Below, piece by piece: positions 4,879 to 12,403 of a DNA stretch of 38,508 nucleotides (within the stretch, counting starts at the first letter, position 1; each line of letters begins with the position of its first letter). Both the position numbers and the translations under genes were made by a program. This stretch comes from a virus. Below the pieces are notes generated by a model. The model was not told the origin of the DNA and searched no databases. It saw only the letters and a program-made list of their open reading frames with translations. Location: IMG/VR virus record IMGVR_UViG_3300042914_002812, positions 1 to 38,508 of that record; one strand, 5' to 3'.

Positions 4879-5421
4879 TCACTTTGCCTTGACGAGCACG
4901 ACGGTCATGCTGTAGTCGACGTGCGCCGCGTTGTGCTTGGTGGTGCCGCCGCGCTGCACAATCGAGCCAGGGTCGCGCGAGCGCAGGTAAAAGCCAAAGA
5001 TGGCCGTGCGGCCCACGGGCGCCTGCACCCAGTGCTTGCCGATGGTCCACGGCATCTGCCCCGCCTCGAGCTGCGCGAGCTTCAGCGCGACGCACGCGTC
5101 GTGGCGCCGCGCCCACTCAGGGCTCGACATGCGGTGGTCGGGCGGCTGCGCGCACATGCTGACGATGCGCACCTGCGGGTCGCGCGCGATGGCCTCGCAC
5201 TCAGCCGCCGTGGGCAGCCTAGCGCCGAGCTCCACCGCCACCTCACGCGCACGGCGCTCGCTCGCACGCGCCCACACGATGCCCTGCTCGGCCTCATGCC
5301 CGGTGATGCGTAGCGGCTCGCGCGTTACGAGCAGCCCAGGTAGCGCCGCCAGCTCGACCCATTCAGGCGCGCCGAAGTGCTCCAGCGCCGTCTCGTAGCG
5401 GCCTACGTTGGGCAGGCTCAC
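4879..5421 (-). CDS. Hypothetical phage protein, 180 residues
   Basis: The GTG start overlaps the stop of the gene upstream (GTGA). Residues 62-80 (AVELGARLPTAAECEAIAR) look like the GARLPTEAEWE motif of the formylglycine-generating-enzyme/C-type-lectin fold. The C-terminus has a Gly-Gly-Thr-Thr-Lys-His-x-x-x-His-x-Asp-Tyr-Ser pattern (159-171) typical of a group of phage hypotheticals. I cannot assign a function. A lectin-like tail-tip role or a host-surface function would fit its place next to the tip genes, but that is inference. Confidence 0.7.
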   Translation of the reverse strand: MSLPNVGRYETALEHFGAPEWVELAALPGLLVTREPLRITGHEAEQGIVWARASERRAREVAVELGARLPTAAECEAIARDPQVRIVSMCAQPPDHRMSSPEWARRHDACVALKLAQLEAGQMPWTIGKHWVQAPVGRTAIFGFYLRSRDPGSIVQRGGTTKHNAAHVDYSMTVVLVKAK

Positions 5422-5621
5422 GACAGCCTCAACGCGCCGTCAACCGTCACGGCGATGGGCACCAGCTGCCCAGTGCTTGTCCGGCCATACACGAGCACGC
5501 CAGGGCCCTTGGCAAGCGTCACGCTAGGCGTGCCTGCGTCGGCGATGGATAGCTCGCCAGTAGCCGTCACGCGAAGCGCGACTTGTGGACCGGTAGAGGT
5601 GCGACCGAAGGATGGGAGCAT
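5418..5621 (-). CDS. Short tail-tip/fibre-associated protein with two repeats
   Basis: A 67-residue protein made of two copies of a module Gly-Arg-x-Ser/Thr-x-Gly-x-x-Val-x-x-x-Val-x-x-x-Gly (starting at residues 6 and 46). The same module starts the larger protein just upstream (YGRDASGNQVPLLVDGSG), so the two probably share a fold or a docking partner on the tail tip. Gly-, Thr- and Val-rich composition suggests a beta structure. No catalytic residues are evident. Confidence 0.72.
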   Translation of the reverse strand: MLPSFGRTSTGPQVALRVTATGELSIADAGTPSVTLAKGPGVLVYGRTSTGQLVPIAVTVDGALRLS

Positions 5622-5624
5622 GGT

Positions 5625-6551
5625 TTAGCCCAACGTCTGCACGATCAGATTGGTGATTGTGAGCGTTTTTGCCGTAGAGGCAGTCTCTCGGAAGATATAC
5701 CATCCCAATGCGCATGTCGAAAGATTCGTGAAACTGGGAGTTCCCCAGACCGCATCGGATGCGCTAGCTCCCAAAAATGCATATGCCATGTTTGCCGTTG
5801 GATTCGCATTCCATCCAGACGATGGTCCTTGATAAAGCTCGTAAGACCTTCCGTTAATTTCCAAAGCAAACATGTTGTTAGCCGCATTATTTGGTTGTGT
5901 TACGCCTGCTGTTCGTTGAGTATGTGAGACTGCTCCGATTGGTTGAAATAGGGCATATCTGCCAGAGCTGTTTTCTGTGAAACCGCTTGAGACTCTATTT
6001 GCAGTTGTGATTGGCAATCCATCATACTGCAAAAACAGTTCCATCCGAGAATAAGAAGCCGTGGAATCCGTATTGCTTGCAAGATTCATTCTTGCAATTG
6101 CTCTAAACTGTTTTGGAACAGTTGTAATCAATGATGACAATGGGATGATAAGCCAGCAATTGCCAGAATTGGCAGCAGGAGCAAACTGCAAACCCGTGCC
6201 TTGAGTTAGTGATGCTCCTAGGTTTGTGCCACCATTTATTACGCTCCATGTTTTGCCATCAATAGATCGAGTCGTCGTTGTGGATACTGTGCCCCACGGT
6301 CCGGCATCCGTGGGAAGCGATGTAAAATCAACAGAATAGGCAGTCGTCCAACCTCCTGGAGCGGTCAACGTACCAGCCACCAGCGACAGCCCCGAGCCGA
6401 CGTTGACCGCCGTGCCATCGCCTGCGGTCAGCTGCGAGCTGGTACCAGGCCACGATGCGCCGCCACCGCCGCTCGTCTGCACGATGCCGCTGCCATCCAC
6501 GAGGAGCGGCACCTGGTTTCCACTTGCGTCTCTGCCATAGAGTAGAGTCAT
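5625..6551 (-). CDS. Tail fibre / receptor-binding candidate with AT-rich C-terminal domain
   Basis: A 308-residue protein. Residues 1-22 carry the GR-x-x-x-G module shared with the neighbouring small protein. Residues about 28-66 are Gly/Ser/Thr-rich, as in fibre shafts. From about residue 67 (6353 downward) the DNA changes abruptly to AT-rich: bases 6061-6120 contain 23 G/C of 60, against 45 of 60 at 5221-5280. This part is beta-rich with aromatic and Asn residues (WSVINGG, YELYQGPSSGW, LGWYIFRETAS), resembling a jelly-roll or lectin-like domain. A conserved N-terminal anchor joined to a foreign-looking C-terminus is typical of phage receptor-binding proteins; the role is inferred from this and from position. 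Confidence 0.7.
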   Translation of the reverse strand: MTLLYGRDASGNQVPLLVDGSGIVQTSGGGGASWPGTSSQLTAGDGTAVNVGSGLSLVAGTLTAPGGWTTAYSVDFTSLPTDAGPWGTVSTTTTRSIDGKTWSVINGGTNLGASLTQGTGLQFAPAANSGNCWLIIPLSSLITTVPKQFRAIARMNLASNTDSTASYSRMELFLQYDGLPITTANRVSSGFTENSSGRYALFQPIGAVSHTQRTAGVTQPNNAANNMFALEINGRSYELYQGPSSGWNANPTANMAYAFLGASASDAVWGTPSFTNLSTCALGWYIFRETASTAKTLTITNLIVQTLG

Positions 6552-6563
6552 GGTCTTAGCTCC

Positions 6564-6740
6564 TCAGTCGTTGTAGGTCTCGCGCTTCGACAGGTCGTCA
6601 TCGTCGCCCACGAAGCGCATGCGCGGGCGCTCGTGGGGCTCAGGTTGTGCAAGCATGGTGCGCACCCAGTCGAGCAGCGGCTCTACGCCACGCGCAAGCG
6701 CAGCGGCACGCAGCTCGGACTGCGCAGCCCGCGAGAGCAT
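6564..6740 (-). CDS. Small phage protein of 58 residues, unknown
   Basis: It starts at ATG 6740 in a TGATG overlap with the transglycosylase stop and ends TGA 6564. The protein begins MLSRAAQSELRAAALARGVE and ends in an acidic stretch DDDDLSKRETYND; an Ala-rich helix fills the first half. No family is recognised. It fills the space between the lysis cassette and the fibre gene. Confidence 0.7.
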   Translation of the reverse strand: MLSRAAQSELRAAALARGVEPLLDWVRTMLAQPEPHERPRMRFVGDDDDLSKRETYND

Positions 6741-7480
6741 CACTTGCCGCCGCTCAGCGCATCGTTGCGCGCGTCGTGCATGGCCCTGCTCGCATCGGGT
6801 GCGGCCACCTTGCGTAGCTCCAGCTGCTGGCTCTGCAGCGCGGCCACGATGGCCTCGACCGCGACGCCCAAGGCCTTCGCAAACGCTTCGATCAACGATG
6901 CATCCATCTCTTGCTCCTCTTCGATCTCGACCCAGCCAGCAGCCTCGCTTATGCGAAGGATGCTCAGCACGCGCGCTCGCACATCGCCAGCGGTGATGCG
7001 CCCGTCTCGGTTGCCGTCGAGCCCACTGTTTTGCGCGTAGACTCGCCCTCGCGTGAACTTGGCGTTGGGCACGAGCTCGGTGGAGTCCTTCTGGCCGATA
7101 AGAAACGAGTCAGGCTTGCCTACGCCGGACGGCCAAAAGACTTGCAGATAGGCATCACCAGGCATGCGCCACTTGGGCATGCGCGCGAGGTACGCCTTGA
7201 CGTAGTCCAGCTGCTGCACGGCGCTCATGGCTGCGAGTTGATCGGTGGTGGTGCCAAGCATCTTGGCCGTGCTGGGCATGAACTGAATCAAGCCAGTAGC
7301 GCCGCCGCTCGGATTGCGCACGCTGGGCGACCACGTCCACGACGACTCGAACCCCATGAGCGACGCGAGCTCGCCCGGTGGGATGCCCACGTCGATCGCG
7401 ACCTGATAGAGCTTGCGTCGAAACTCTGGCGTAGTGCGCTCGACGAGGTTTTTTACCTTGGGAAGCCTCCGAGCAGTCAC
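6740..7480 (-). CDS. SLT-type lytic transglycosylase (endolysin candidate) with EF-hand-like loop
   Basis: GTG 7480 overlaps the upstream stop (GTGA), giving 246 residues. The SLT/lysozyme fold spans about residues 20-130: catalytic Glu45 in GFESSW, then GGATGLIQFMPSTA (59-72), the usual substrate-binding motif, and FWPSGVGKPDSF. It cleaves the MurNAc-GlcNAc bond of peptidoglycan. Residues 155-166 (DGNRDGRITAGD) form a canonical calcium-binding EF-hand/dockerin loop. A C-terminal helix (about 190-246) is Ala-rich. No signal peptide is visible, so export would need the holin-like proteins encoded upstream. A virion-associated role is possible, but the position in the lysis cluster favours an endolysin. 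Confidence 0.85.
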   Translation of the reverse strand: MTARRLPKVKNLVERTTPEFRRKLYQVAIDVGIPPGELASLMGFESSWTWSPSVRNPSGGATGLIQFMPSTAKMLGTTTDQLAAMSAVQQLDYVKAYLARMPKWRMPGDAYLQVFWPSGVGKPDSFLIGQKDSTELVPNAKFTRGRVYAQNSGLDGNRDGRITAGDVRARVLSILRISEAAGWVEIEEEQEMDASLIEAFAKALGVAVEAIVAALQSQQLELRKVAAPDASRAMHDARNDALSGGK

Positions 7481-7758
7481 TGCACCACCTCCTCGCGTCG
7501 AATCACCGTGCCGCATGCGATGCACAGCGTGACGCCGTCGCCGATCTCGAGCGTCTGCGCATGGTACACCTTGCGCGCGTCCCATGTCTCGCGGAACGCA
7601 TCGCCCACGATGCAGATGGCCTCGTCGCTCGACGTGGCACCACGAGGCGCGTGCAGCACGTGGAGCCTGTACGGCAAGCCAACGTGGTCGTAGTAGGACA
7701 CGTTCGCGCCGACGTTGATCACGGTTTCTTCGGGCTCCACGCTTCGACGGTGTGCCAT
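7477..7758 (-). CDS. Hypothetical phage protein, 93 residues, lysis cluster
   Basis: The start is uncertain: ATG 7758 (overlapping the lysozyme-like gene by 40 bases) or GTG 7740. The protein is beta-rich (TVINVGANVSYYDHVGLPYR), followed by a single CIACG pair near the C-terminus, perhaps a degenerate metal site. It looks like a small beta-barrel of unknown role. The stop overlaps the transglycosylase GTG, so the two are translationally coupled. Confidence 0.65.
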   Translation of the reverse strand: MAHRRSVEPEETVINVGANVSYYDHVGLPYRLHVLHAPRGATSSDEAICIVGDAFRETWDARKVYHAQTLEIGDGVTLCIACGTVIRREEVVQ

Positions 7759-8288
7759 CTGTCCCAGCGTGCGGCGGCGCCGCGGAGCCCTGTAGCGCAT
7801 GTCCCTCGCATGTACGCGCTGAGCCTGTCGCGCGTCTCTAGTTTGCGGCACATCGAAAGAGAGCCCACGGCCAGCGCCAACGCCTTGCGCGCTGCGAGCT
7901 TGCGATCGGCCTGGAGCATGGCACCCGTTACGCGCGAGCCATCGGCCTTGGTGTACGCCTTGAGCTGCCACACGCTGTAGCTGGTGCCACCATCGCAGCG
8001 CGACCACCACCCACCGCCTGGCTTGCCTCGGTAGCAGGGCCCCACGTCCACATCCTGTGAGAGCGCGCTCTCCTCGAGCGCCAGCGCAAGCAGCAGCGCG
8101 GCTTCGCTCTTGTCGCTGAGCCCAGTGCCGCTCGCGTCAAGTGCCGCCGCTTCGATCGCCTCCGCGATGGCTTGATACCTCACGCGAGCCTCTGCCTCGG
8201 TCTCGCTCCAGCCAGGGAACTTTCGCGCTCCAGACGGTGGCGCAAACGCCATCATCGCAGCCACGAGCCACGTCACCAGCGCGCTCAC
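7719..8288 (-). CDS. Lysozyme-like protein with N-terminal signal-like segment
   Basis: GTG 8288 overlaps the previous stop (GTGA), giving 189 residues. Residues 1-18 (SALVTWLVAAMMAFAPP) form a hydrophobic signal peptide or signal-anchor. The remainder looks like the lysozyme superfamily: LALALEESALS (67-77, candidate catalytic Glu72 or Glu73), a conserved-looking SYSVWQL (103-109) and RLSAYMRGTC (155-164). Four cysteines (residues 85, 98, 147 and 164) would suit a protein exported through the inner membrane. It could be a second muralytic enzyme acting with the SLT protein. The family assignment is by pattern only. Confidence 0.6.
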   Translation of the reverse strand: MSALVTWLVAAMMAFAPPSGARKFPGWSETEAEARVRYQAIAEAIEAAALDASGTGLSDKSEAALLLALALEESALSQDVDVGPCYRGKPGGGWWSRCDGGTSYSVWQLKAYTKADGSRVTGAMLQADRKLAARKALALAVGSLSMCRKLETRDRLSAYMRGTCATGLRGAAARWDRWHTVEAWSPKKP

Positions 8289-8728
8289 TTGCGCCCCTGC
8301 ATGGCCTTGACGCTCTCCGCCAAGCTCTCGCCCGCCTTGGCTGCCTGCACGCCGATGCCGAGCAGCGTGGCCGCGTCGGGAGCCTTGCCCTTCTCTGCAG
8401 CCTGCGCCGCGATGATGGCCGCAATCGCCGCGATGTGCGCCGCTCTCGCGCTGTCGTACGCCGTGGCGAGCGGTAGGCACAGCTCGTCGAGCTTGGTCAC
8501 CGCTGCAAGCCGCTTGGCATCGTCCATCGTCGCCGCGTGGTCAGCGATGGCGCGATAGGGCCGCGTGCATCGCTCATCGACGATGGGCGCCGTGGCGTCT
8601 AGCATGTCGCCGAGACCGTTGCTGCTCGCGATGGCTACGTTGAGCGCGCTCACGCAGCCCGAGCACCACGTCGAGATGATGAGCAGGACCAAGGCCGCGA
8701 TGGTGAAGGTCCGTTCGGGGTGTCTCAT
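8285..8728 (-). CDS. Putative lipoprotein of the lysis cluster (spanin-like candidate)
   Basis: 147 residues starting in an ATGA overlap. Residues 8-21 are hydrophobic, followed by a possible lipobox ending at Cys25 (CSGC). After it comes a long Ala-rich helical region with heptad character (AAHIAAIAAIIAAQAAEKG). A signal-anchored, helical, lipid-modified protein beside muralytic enzymes is what an outer-membrane spanin subunit looks like, but it is longer than typical Rz1 proteins and no partner Rz is obvious. Treat the spanin role as a hypothesis. Confidence 0.55.
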   Translation of the reverse strand: MRHPERTFTIAALVLLIISTWCSGCVSALNVAIASSNGLGDMLDATAPIVDERCTRPYRAIADHAATMDDAKRLAAVTKLDELCLPLATAYDSARAAHIAAIAAIIAAQAAEKGKAPDAATLLGIGVQAAKAGESLAESVKAMQGRK

Positions 8729-8943
8729 GGCGTCTGTCCCTTCTTCGTCTTGCGCATGCGCTCAAGCGCCGCGGGCGCATCCGTCGTAAGTAGAGCTCGC
8801 AGCGCACCGACTAGCTTTGCCTCACGCTTGTAGCCGCGCTTCTCTAGCATGCCCTCCAGCTGGTGCAGCAACACCGAGAGCAGCGACAAGCCCGCGACGA
8901 TCGCCACCACGAGAAGCACGTCGGGCAGCTCGGAAAGACTCAC
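8725..8943 (-). CDS. Small membrane protein, holin candidate
   Basis: 72 residues from GTG 8943 (GTGA overlap). Residues about 5-22 (ELPDVLLVVAIVAGLSLL) form one transmembrane helix. The remainder is a basic cytoplasmic-type tail (LEKRGYKREAKL, RMRKTKKG). Single-span small membrane proteins with a charged tail next to endolysins are often holins or pinholins. Confidence 0.6.
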   Translation of the reverse strand: MSLSELPDVLLVVAIVAGLSLLSVLLHQLEGMLEKRGYKREAKLVGALRALLTTDAPAALERMRKTKKGQTP

Positions 8944-9320
8944 CGCCGCGGCCCTTTCATGGCGGCAACGATGCCCACTACCATGGTGGCGATAACCACG
9001 CCGACCTCGCGCGCCATGGGCGATAGGTCGGTCATGCTGCCGAGCAGCGACTGAGCCAAGAGAAACGTGCCGCTCGAGCTCGTCACGATCCAAGTGCGAT
9101 CGACCGTTGGGAGCTTGCTCTTGATCTCGGCGATGTCTGCCTCGATGCGCGCAAACCTGTCCTTGTTGCCGCGGCTCTCCTCGATGAGCCTGCGCAAGGC
9201 CGCGGCCGAGGCGATGGGGTCGCTCGAGATGACGTCGGCGTCGTCGTCAGCCGGTGGCGATGGCGGGACCGAAAGCGTGGGCGTGGATGCGCTAGCGCCG
9301 TTCATATTGGAAGCTCCCAT
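8940..9320 (-). CDS. Coiled-coil membrane protein, holin-like
   Basis: 126 residues from ATG 9320 (ATG 9305 also has a good Shine-Dalgarno). Residues 10-30 are Ser/Pro-rich, and 37-72 form a charged heptad helix (LRRLIEESRGNKDRFARIEA). Then come a moderately hydrophobic stretch (77-96) and a clear transmembrane segment (106-121, VGVVIATMVVGIVAAM). The soluble coiled coil followed by membrane helices at the C-terminus recalls XhlA-like lysis proteins and some holins. It opens the lysis cluster just after the fibre gene. Confidence 0.6.
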   Translation of the reverse strand: MGASNMNGASASTPTLSVPPSPPADDDADVISSDPIASAAALRRLIEESRGNKDRFARIEADIAEIKSKLPTVDRTWIVTSSSGTFLLAQSLLGSMTDLSPMAREVGVVIATMVVGIVAAMKGPRR

Positions 9321-9322
9321 GG

Positions 9323-11131
9323 TCAGATGGCTCCGATGTTGCCCACGATCTGGGCATCCCACTCGTAGGTTTGTCCTGCGACTCCAAGCACCTCGAGGAT
9401 GATGTCGTTCCCGCTCACAGACCAACGCCAGTTGGTGGACGGATCGTCCTCGTAGCTAAAGTCGGTTTGCGTGCTCGCTACGACCGGCGCCGCGCTGCCC
9501 GTTCGCTTGATGGCTGCGTAGGTGTAGACCGATGTTACGTTTCCCTCCACATCCGTTCGCTTGCCAACCAGGTAGGCCGTCAGCATGGCCACCGACGACG
9601 CCGGGATCGTGATGGTCGCCACAGTGGTGAACGTTGCGTTCGTGGTCTGCACTCGTCCATGCTGATGGTGGTAGTGCTTCGTGGTCAGACCACCCGACAC
9701 GCCGATCGGCGAGATGTCAGTGGTGACGCCGTTGGGCGATCGCGCTGCGAGCGCATGGCCTCCTGCGTAGAGCAGCTGCCCGCTGACCGGATTGGCCGTG
9801 GGTGCCGTCGCATAGTCGGCGATGTACAGCACGCGGTCACCGGTGCCAGCAGGGAGTTCCGTCGCTGTCACAGCGGCACCGAGGCCGAGCACGACCGCTC
9901 TGCGCCCCGTGGCGACCTCCGCGACCTCGACCATGGGCTCTGCGCTGGTCTCGTCGAGCGAGAGCCGCACGCCGCCCTTGAGGCCCGTGCCGTGCGGCGA
10001 GCCGCCAGCCAGCGCGAGAGTGCCGCCGTTGCCGTTGCCTCCCAGCGAAGTCTGCGCCGCTATGGTCAGCGTTTCGCCGTTGCCAGTGGTCTTGTCCTCC
10101 TGGTTGATAAGCGGAGTTGCTAACGTTTCGGCAATAGCGATCGTGCCGCCGCTGGTCGGGCCTTGGATATAAACATATGGACCGCCGCTAAGCCCAAGGC
10201 TCACGAAGTTTGTGCTATCAAGCACCAGATCGGCACCCGATGTAATCGTGATATTACTCGATGCCGTAACGGCGACAGTGTCGCCGTTCACTGCGGTCGG
10301 ATAGCTCGACGTGCCAAGCTCCACCACGTCTTGAGTCGCAGCGCCGAACGCGAGCACCGTTGCATCTGCCGCGTCGGCAAAGTCTCGCGCCTGCACAGTA
10401 AACGCCTGCGGCAAACGCACCTCGCCAGCTGCAGCGATGGGATTGCCGCCTTGCGTGACTGCCAGATATGACCGAGCCGTCGCGCTGTTGAGTTGCGTGC
10501 CAGAAACGTCGCCCGTCGTGCTGAGCACGCCCGATCCGTTGGTGATTACCACGCGGTCAGCCGTGAGCGAGCTCGGCAGGATGGCGTCGACCTTGGCCTT
10601 GTCTGCCGCCGACATGCTGCCAGCAGCCACGGAGCTTGCCGCGGTGATGGCGATGTTTGGCGATGCGCCGCCGCTTGACGTAATGGGCGCGCTAGCAGTC
10701 ACCGCAGACAAGCCGCCAGAGGCCACGTTGCGCACGGCGCTGTTGACTATGCCGGTCCAACCGAACGCCGCCGAGCTCTCCGCGTTCTCGCCCACGCACG
10801 CCACCTCAAGGCCGGTGCCAGTGGCAGGCACCCACCACTTTCGCGTGGTGCTGTAGCTCGTGTCGAGCTGCCCGAGGCCGTTGATGCCACCGTTGATGGT
10901 GCACCGCAAAATCGCAGCCGTGCCAGCCGCGCCCGCCGTGATGGTCGCGACGCTGCCAAGCGTGCCGCTCGTGGCGATGGTGTATGTGCCGCTCGTCTCG
11001 TCCGTGCCGACGATGCTCCACGAGACCGACGAAACGCCCGTCAGCGATGTGAGCGTCGCGACGACAGAGCCCCCCGCGGTGGCCTGGTACTTGTTGACGT
11101 TGCCCGTAAACGTAAAGGCAGGTGACGGCAT
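9323..11131 (-). CDS. Large tail fibre protein
   Basis: 602 residues, Ser/Thr/Gly/Ala-rich and low in charge, as usual for fibres. Residues 1-80 look like an Ig-like/beta-sandwich domain (SWSIVG, YTIATSG, AAILRCTI). The middle contains phage-fibre repeats with MSAADKAKVDAI (about residues 173-184), the motif seen in many tail fibre shafts. The C-terminal 110 residues form another beta-sandwich ending in IVGNIGAI. It lies between the tail-appendage paralogs and the lysis genes. A good Shine-Dalgarno (GAGG, seven bases) supports the ATG. Confidence 0.75.
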   Translation of the reverse strand: MPSPAFTFTGNVNKYQATAGGSVVATLTSLTGVSSVSWSIVGTDETSGTYTIATSGTLGSVATITAGAAGTAAILRCTINGGINGLGQLDTSYSTTRKWWVPATGTGLEVACVGENAESSAAFGWTGIVNSAVRNVASGGLSAVTASAPITSSGGASPNIAITAASSVAAGSMSAADKAKVDAILPSSLTADRVVITNGSGVLSTTGDVSGTQLNSATARSYLAVTQGGNPIAAAGEVRLPQAFTVQARDFADAADATVLAFGAATQDVVELGTSSYPTAVNGDTVAVTASSNITITSGADLVLDSTNFVSLGLSGGPYVYIQGPTSGGTIAIAETLATPLINQEDKTTGNGETLTIAAQTSLGGNGNGGTLALAGGSPHGTGLKGGVRLSLDETSAEPMVEVAEVATGRRAVVLGLGAAVTATELPAGTGDRVLYIADYATAPTANPVSGQLLYAGGHALAARSPNGVTTDISPIGVSGGLTTKHYHHQHGRVQTTNATFTTVATITIPASSVAMLTAYLVGKRTDVEGNVTSVYTYAAIKRTGSAAPVVASTQTDFSYEDDPSTNWRWSVSGNDIILEVLGVAGQTYEWDAQIVGNIGAI

Positions 11132-11140
11132 GGTGTTACC

Positions 11141-11767
11141 TCAGGCCCAGGAGTCCTCGATCGCCGCGAGCACCTGCAAGGTGGTCGGGCTCCACGTGAT
11201 GGGCAGCCATTGCGACCCATTCCACATGAGGTGCAGATATGCCCACTTTTCGCCTCGAAACACCAACGCCGTGCCGCCGAAGCTCAGCGTGCACGTGTGA
11301 TTGCTTGGCGCGGTGTTGGCCATGTTGACGCTTGCCCGGACGATGCGCAGCACGTGTCCGGTCTTTGGCACGGGCGACGTGCCGAGGATGGTGTAGGCGC
11401 GATTGCCGGTCAGTGTGACAGGGATCATAAGCACGTCACGCGTCGCTCCCTGCACGGTCTGGTCGGCATCGTTGAGCGTAAGCAATCGAAGGCCGATGCC
11501 AGCGTTGTTGCCGCTGAGTACGACCTGGCCAGTGACCGTCTCCGTGCCGCTGACGTCTAACGCGCCCGCGACTGTAAGAGTGTTAGATGCGCCGATGGTG
11601 ACGCCAGCGCTGCCACCAAAGGTCAGCGATGCGCTCGGAGTGTACGTGCCGCCCGCGTTACCATCGATGGCGCGCGATTGATTGAGATCAATCTGGTTGA
11701 TCTGTGCAGCCGTGATGGTGTCGACGTTGTCGGTCCACCCGGTTGGCTTTGCTCTTGAGAACGTCAT
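11141..11767 (-). CDS. Tail appendage protein, copy 2 of a tandem pair
   Basis: 208 residues, the same length as its neighbour and clearly its paralog. Both start MTF-S/T-RA-x-P-x-GW and share an NQID...SRA-I/L-DG-x-AGG segment, GNRxYT(I/V)LxTSPVP-x-TGH and a final IEDSW. The fold looks like a fibre tip with beta hairpins and NGSQWLP near the end (surface binding?). The gene lies between the I-like baseplate protein and the large fibre, so it is probably a fibre adaptor or short fibre. Confidence 0.72.
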   Translation of the reverse strand: MTFSRAKPTGWTDNVDTITAAQINQIDLNQSRAIDGNAGGTYTPSASLTFGGSAGVTIGASNTLTVAGALDVSGTETVTGQVVLSGNNAGIGLRLLTLNDADQTVQGATRDVLMIPVTLTGNRAYTILGTSPVPKTGHVLRIVRASVNMANTAPSNHTCTLSFGGTALVFRGEKWAYLHLMWNGSQWLPITWSPTTLQVLAAIEDSWA

Positions 11768-11776
11768 GGCATCACC

Positions 11777-12403
11777 TCACGACCACGAATCTTCAATCGC
11801 CAGCGCCAGGTCAACGTTGGTCGGCGACCACTCGACTGGATACCACGCCGAGCCGTCCCAAATGATGGTCCAGAAGGCGAACTTGCTCTCTAGGAAGTCC
11901 GTGTTGACTGCTCCGCCAAAGTCGATTGTGGCCCTGTTCGGAGTCGCTTGCTCACTGGCCAAGTTGCGCAAGGTTCTCACGATCTTGAGCATGTGCCCTG
12001 TAACTGGCACGGGCGAGGTTGCCAGCACGGTGTAAGTTCGATTGCCTGAAAGAGTACCAGGGATCGTGAACACGTCCACGCGACCACCCTGAAACGCAAG
12101 GTCAGAGTCTGGAGCCATCAAGATGCGCTGTGATAGCTGACCGTTGCCGGACAGGATAAGCCCGCCAGTTTGCGTCTGCGTGCCAGACATGGCCAGGGAC
12201 CCTACGACGGTCAGCCTGCTCGACGTGGTCACGTTGACGCCAGCCGATCCGTCGAGCGTAATCCCTACGTTGGGCAGGTACGACCCACCAGCCGAGCCAT
12301 CGAGCGCGCGGGAGATGTTCACGTCGATCTGGTTGAGCTGCGGCGCCGTGATGGCGTCCACACCATCGGCCCAGCCAGCAGGCAATGCGCGTGTGAACGT
12401 CAT
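11777..12403 (-). CDS. Tail appendage protein, copy 1 of a tandem pair
   Basis: 208 residues from ATG 12403, whose ATGA overlaps the upstream stop. It is a paralog of the next gene (shared ends and internal GNRTYTVLATSPVP), diverged in the middle, indicating an old duplication rather than a recent one. The C-terminal pair WDGSAWYPVEWSPTN is the aromatic segment seen in many fibre tips. It directly follows the I-like baseplate gene, where P2 and Mu encode the fibre connector. Confidence 0.72.
   Translation of the reverse strand: MTFTRALPAGWADGVDAITAPQLNQIDVNISRALDGSAGGSYLPNVGITLDGSAGVNVTTSSRLTVVGSLAMSGTQTQTGGLILSGNGQLSQRILMAPDSDLAFQGGRVDVFTIPGTLSGNRTYTVLATSPVPVTGHMLKIVRTLRNLASEQATPNRATIDFGGAVNTDFLESKFAFWTIIWDGSAWYPVEWSPTNVDLALAIEDSWS

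Noticed and set aside
4879-6551. Diversity-generating retroelement with a variable C-type-lectin target
   Set aside because: No reverse transcriptase or template/variable repeat pair is visible, and the candidate C-termini lack the adenine-rich AAY codon pattern.
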